From Baffinella frigidus (lineage: Eukaryota; Cryptophyceae; Cryptomonadales; Baffinellaceae), in assembly GCA_026770585.1 (NCBI GenBank), contig MU646562.1:61200-76005 (forward strand): DNA of 14,806 nt. The letters run 5' to 3'. A program made the position numbers and the translations under genes. Shown piece by piece: positions 14,079 to 14,806 of this stretch (within the stretch, counting starts at the first letter, position 1; each line of letters starts with the position of its first letter). A model generated the notes under the pieces. The model was not told the DNA's origin, ran no database searches, and saw only the letters and a list, made by a program, of their open reading frames with translations.

Positions 14079-14237
14079 TAAGGCTGGACCGTGTTTGACG
14101 TAGTTTGACGCGAGAGAGCCCCCCTGCTCGCGAGTCAACCCAAGTCGCTTTGACGTACAGAACAGCATGCTGCAGTATTCTACTGATAGTGCAGGATATA
14201 GCGATACGCGCCCATGATATCAGCAGGTTGAGGGTTT

Positions 14238-14397
14238 CCTTGGTCGGATAGCGAGGGGGCAAACGGATCTTTTTAATTCGGGTACAAACTCAAAAATTGG
14301 TACGAGTCGTGTCTAACCTGTGGGGGATTCAGTGCCCACATGGGCACTGAATCCAATAAATACCCGATCCATTTGCCCCCTGGCTATCCGACCAAGG
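14238..14397. mobile_element. Inverted-repeat element L with internal hairpin
   Basis: CCTTGGTCGGATAGCGAGGG at the left and the complement at the right (arms about 32 bp, two changes). Inside, GGATTCAGTGCCCA and its complement form a 14-bp stem with a 2-nt loop (14325-14354). Its right end abuts M2 directly. Confidence 0.75.
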
Positions 14398-14505
14398 ATC
14401 CGGGAACATGTTTAATGTAAAAGAAAATGGCCTATCAAACCGGATTCTGGCCCTAATGAAATTTACTTAGGGCCCTGATTAAAATTCGTCCAACTCCTAT
14501 GAACA
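14398..14505 (-). mobile_element. Family M MITE, truncated copy M2
   Basis: ATCCGGGAACATGTTTAATG to CCAACTCCTATGAACA is the complement of M1 with small changes. The last part, including the second terminus, is lost. Between 14505 and 14578 nothing is recognised. Confidence 0.8.
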
Positions 14506-14577
14506 AATAGGGGTTCGACCTGCTGCTGCCCGCGGCCGTATTTCTGTGCCGCACGTCGTTCCAGCTCCCGCGCCACC

Positions 14578-14806
14578 TGGGTTTCGGGTTTAGGGTTTAG
14601 GGTTTCGGGTTTCGGGTTTGGAGTTGAGGGTTTAGGGTTTGGGGTTTGGGGTTTGTGGGTTGGGGTTCAGGGTTTAGAGTTTAGGGGCACCTTCTCCTTC
14701 ATCCCCTCTCCCTCTGCTCCCGTAGCCTCCTCCGTCTGGGTTTTGGGTTTGGGGTTTGGGGTTTGGGGTTTGGGGTTTGGGGTTTGGGGTTTGGGGTTTG
14801 GGGTTT
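14578..14806. repeat. G-rich telomere-like end block
   Basis: TTTAGGG/TTTCGGG variants (14580-14690), a short CT-rich spacer, then a clean run of the 7-mer GGGGTTT to the last base (14745-14806, about 9 units). The G-rich strand runs 5' to 3' toward the right edge, the polarity of a right chromosome end. Confidence 0.9.

Overview
This window is eukaryotic, repeat-rich and gene-poor. It holds many TTTAGGG-type telomere-like tracts, compact TA-flanked inverted-repeat elements (MITE-like), microsatellites, and a spliced alpha-tubulin remnant. The tubulin residues ([15 protein letters not shown]) match the plant/algal/alveolate/stramenopile/cryptophyte style rather than the animal or fungal one. 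The likely source is a unicellular alga or other protist, in a subtelomere-like or heterochromatic stretch. I cannot name the species from sequence alone.

Layout. Positions 1-141 are a C-rich telomere-like array (CCCTCAA, then CCCTAAA). Positions 290-1660 hold four near-identical 117-bp hairpin elements (family A) and two elements of a related family (Q). Positions 1800-3300 hold two minus-strand fragments of a gene whose only open copy lies at 4387-5010 on the plus strand. These fragments are split by about 0.8 kb of foreign sequence and flanked by inverted copies of a 90-bp repeat. That 207-codon ORF is the single best intact CDS candidate. Positions 5590-6420 hold more MITEs, including A6 and A7 sharing one TA. 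Positions 6419-7019 are a broken alpha-tubulin gene (two frameshifts, a 21-bp duplication, one intron filled with telomere-like repeats) that starts exactly at the end of a Q element. Positions 7280-7705 carry a possible relic of a Tc1/mariner-like transposase and a Pro-rich open frame. From 8225 to the right edge, degenerate GGGTTT tracts alternate with MITEs (families E, F, K, J, D, L, M) and with dispersed minus-strand modules whose reading frame is conserved between copies.

How the parts relate. Most elements are flanked by TA, start CA (or TCC, ATCC, GAA) and end in the complement, as expected for non-autonomous Tc1/mariner-type DNA transposons. TACATGTA, the footprint known for Tc1 excision, occurs at two places where an undisturbed version can be compared: inside element A7, and at a conserved Tyr codon of the tubulin relic. 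One nested insertion (A1 in a Q terminus) can be undone by eye to restore the Q end. The window therefore reads as a graveyard of cut-and-paste elements, with decayed duplicated gene pieces and telomere-like filler.

No rRNA, tRNA, CRISPR array or bacterial-type operon was seen. Apart from the 4387-5010 ORF, the gene-like features are fragments.
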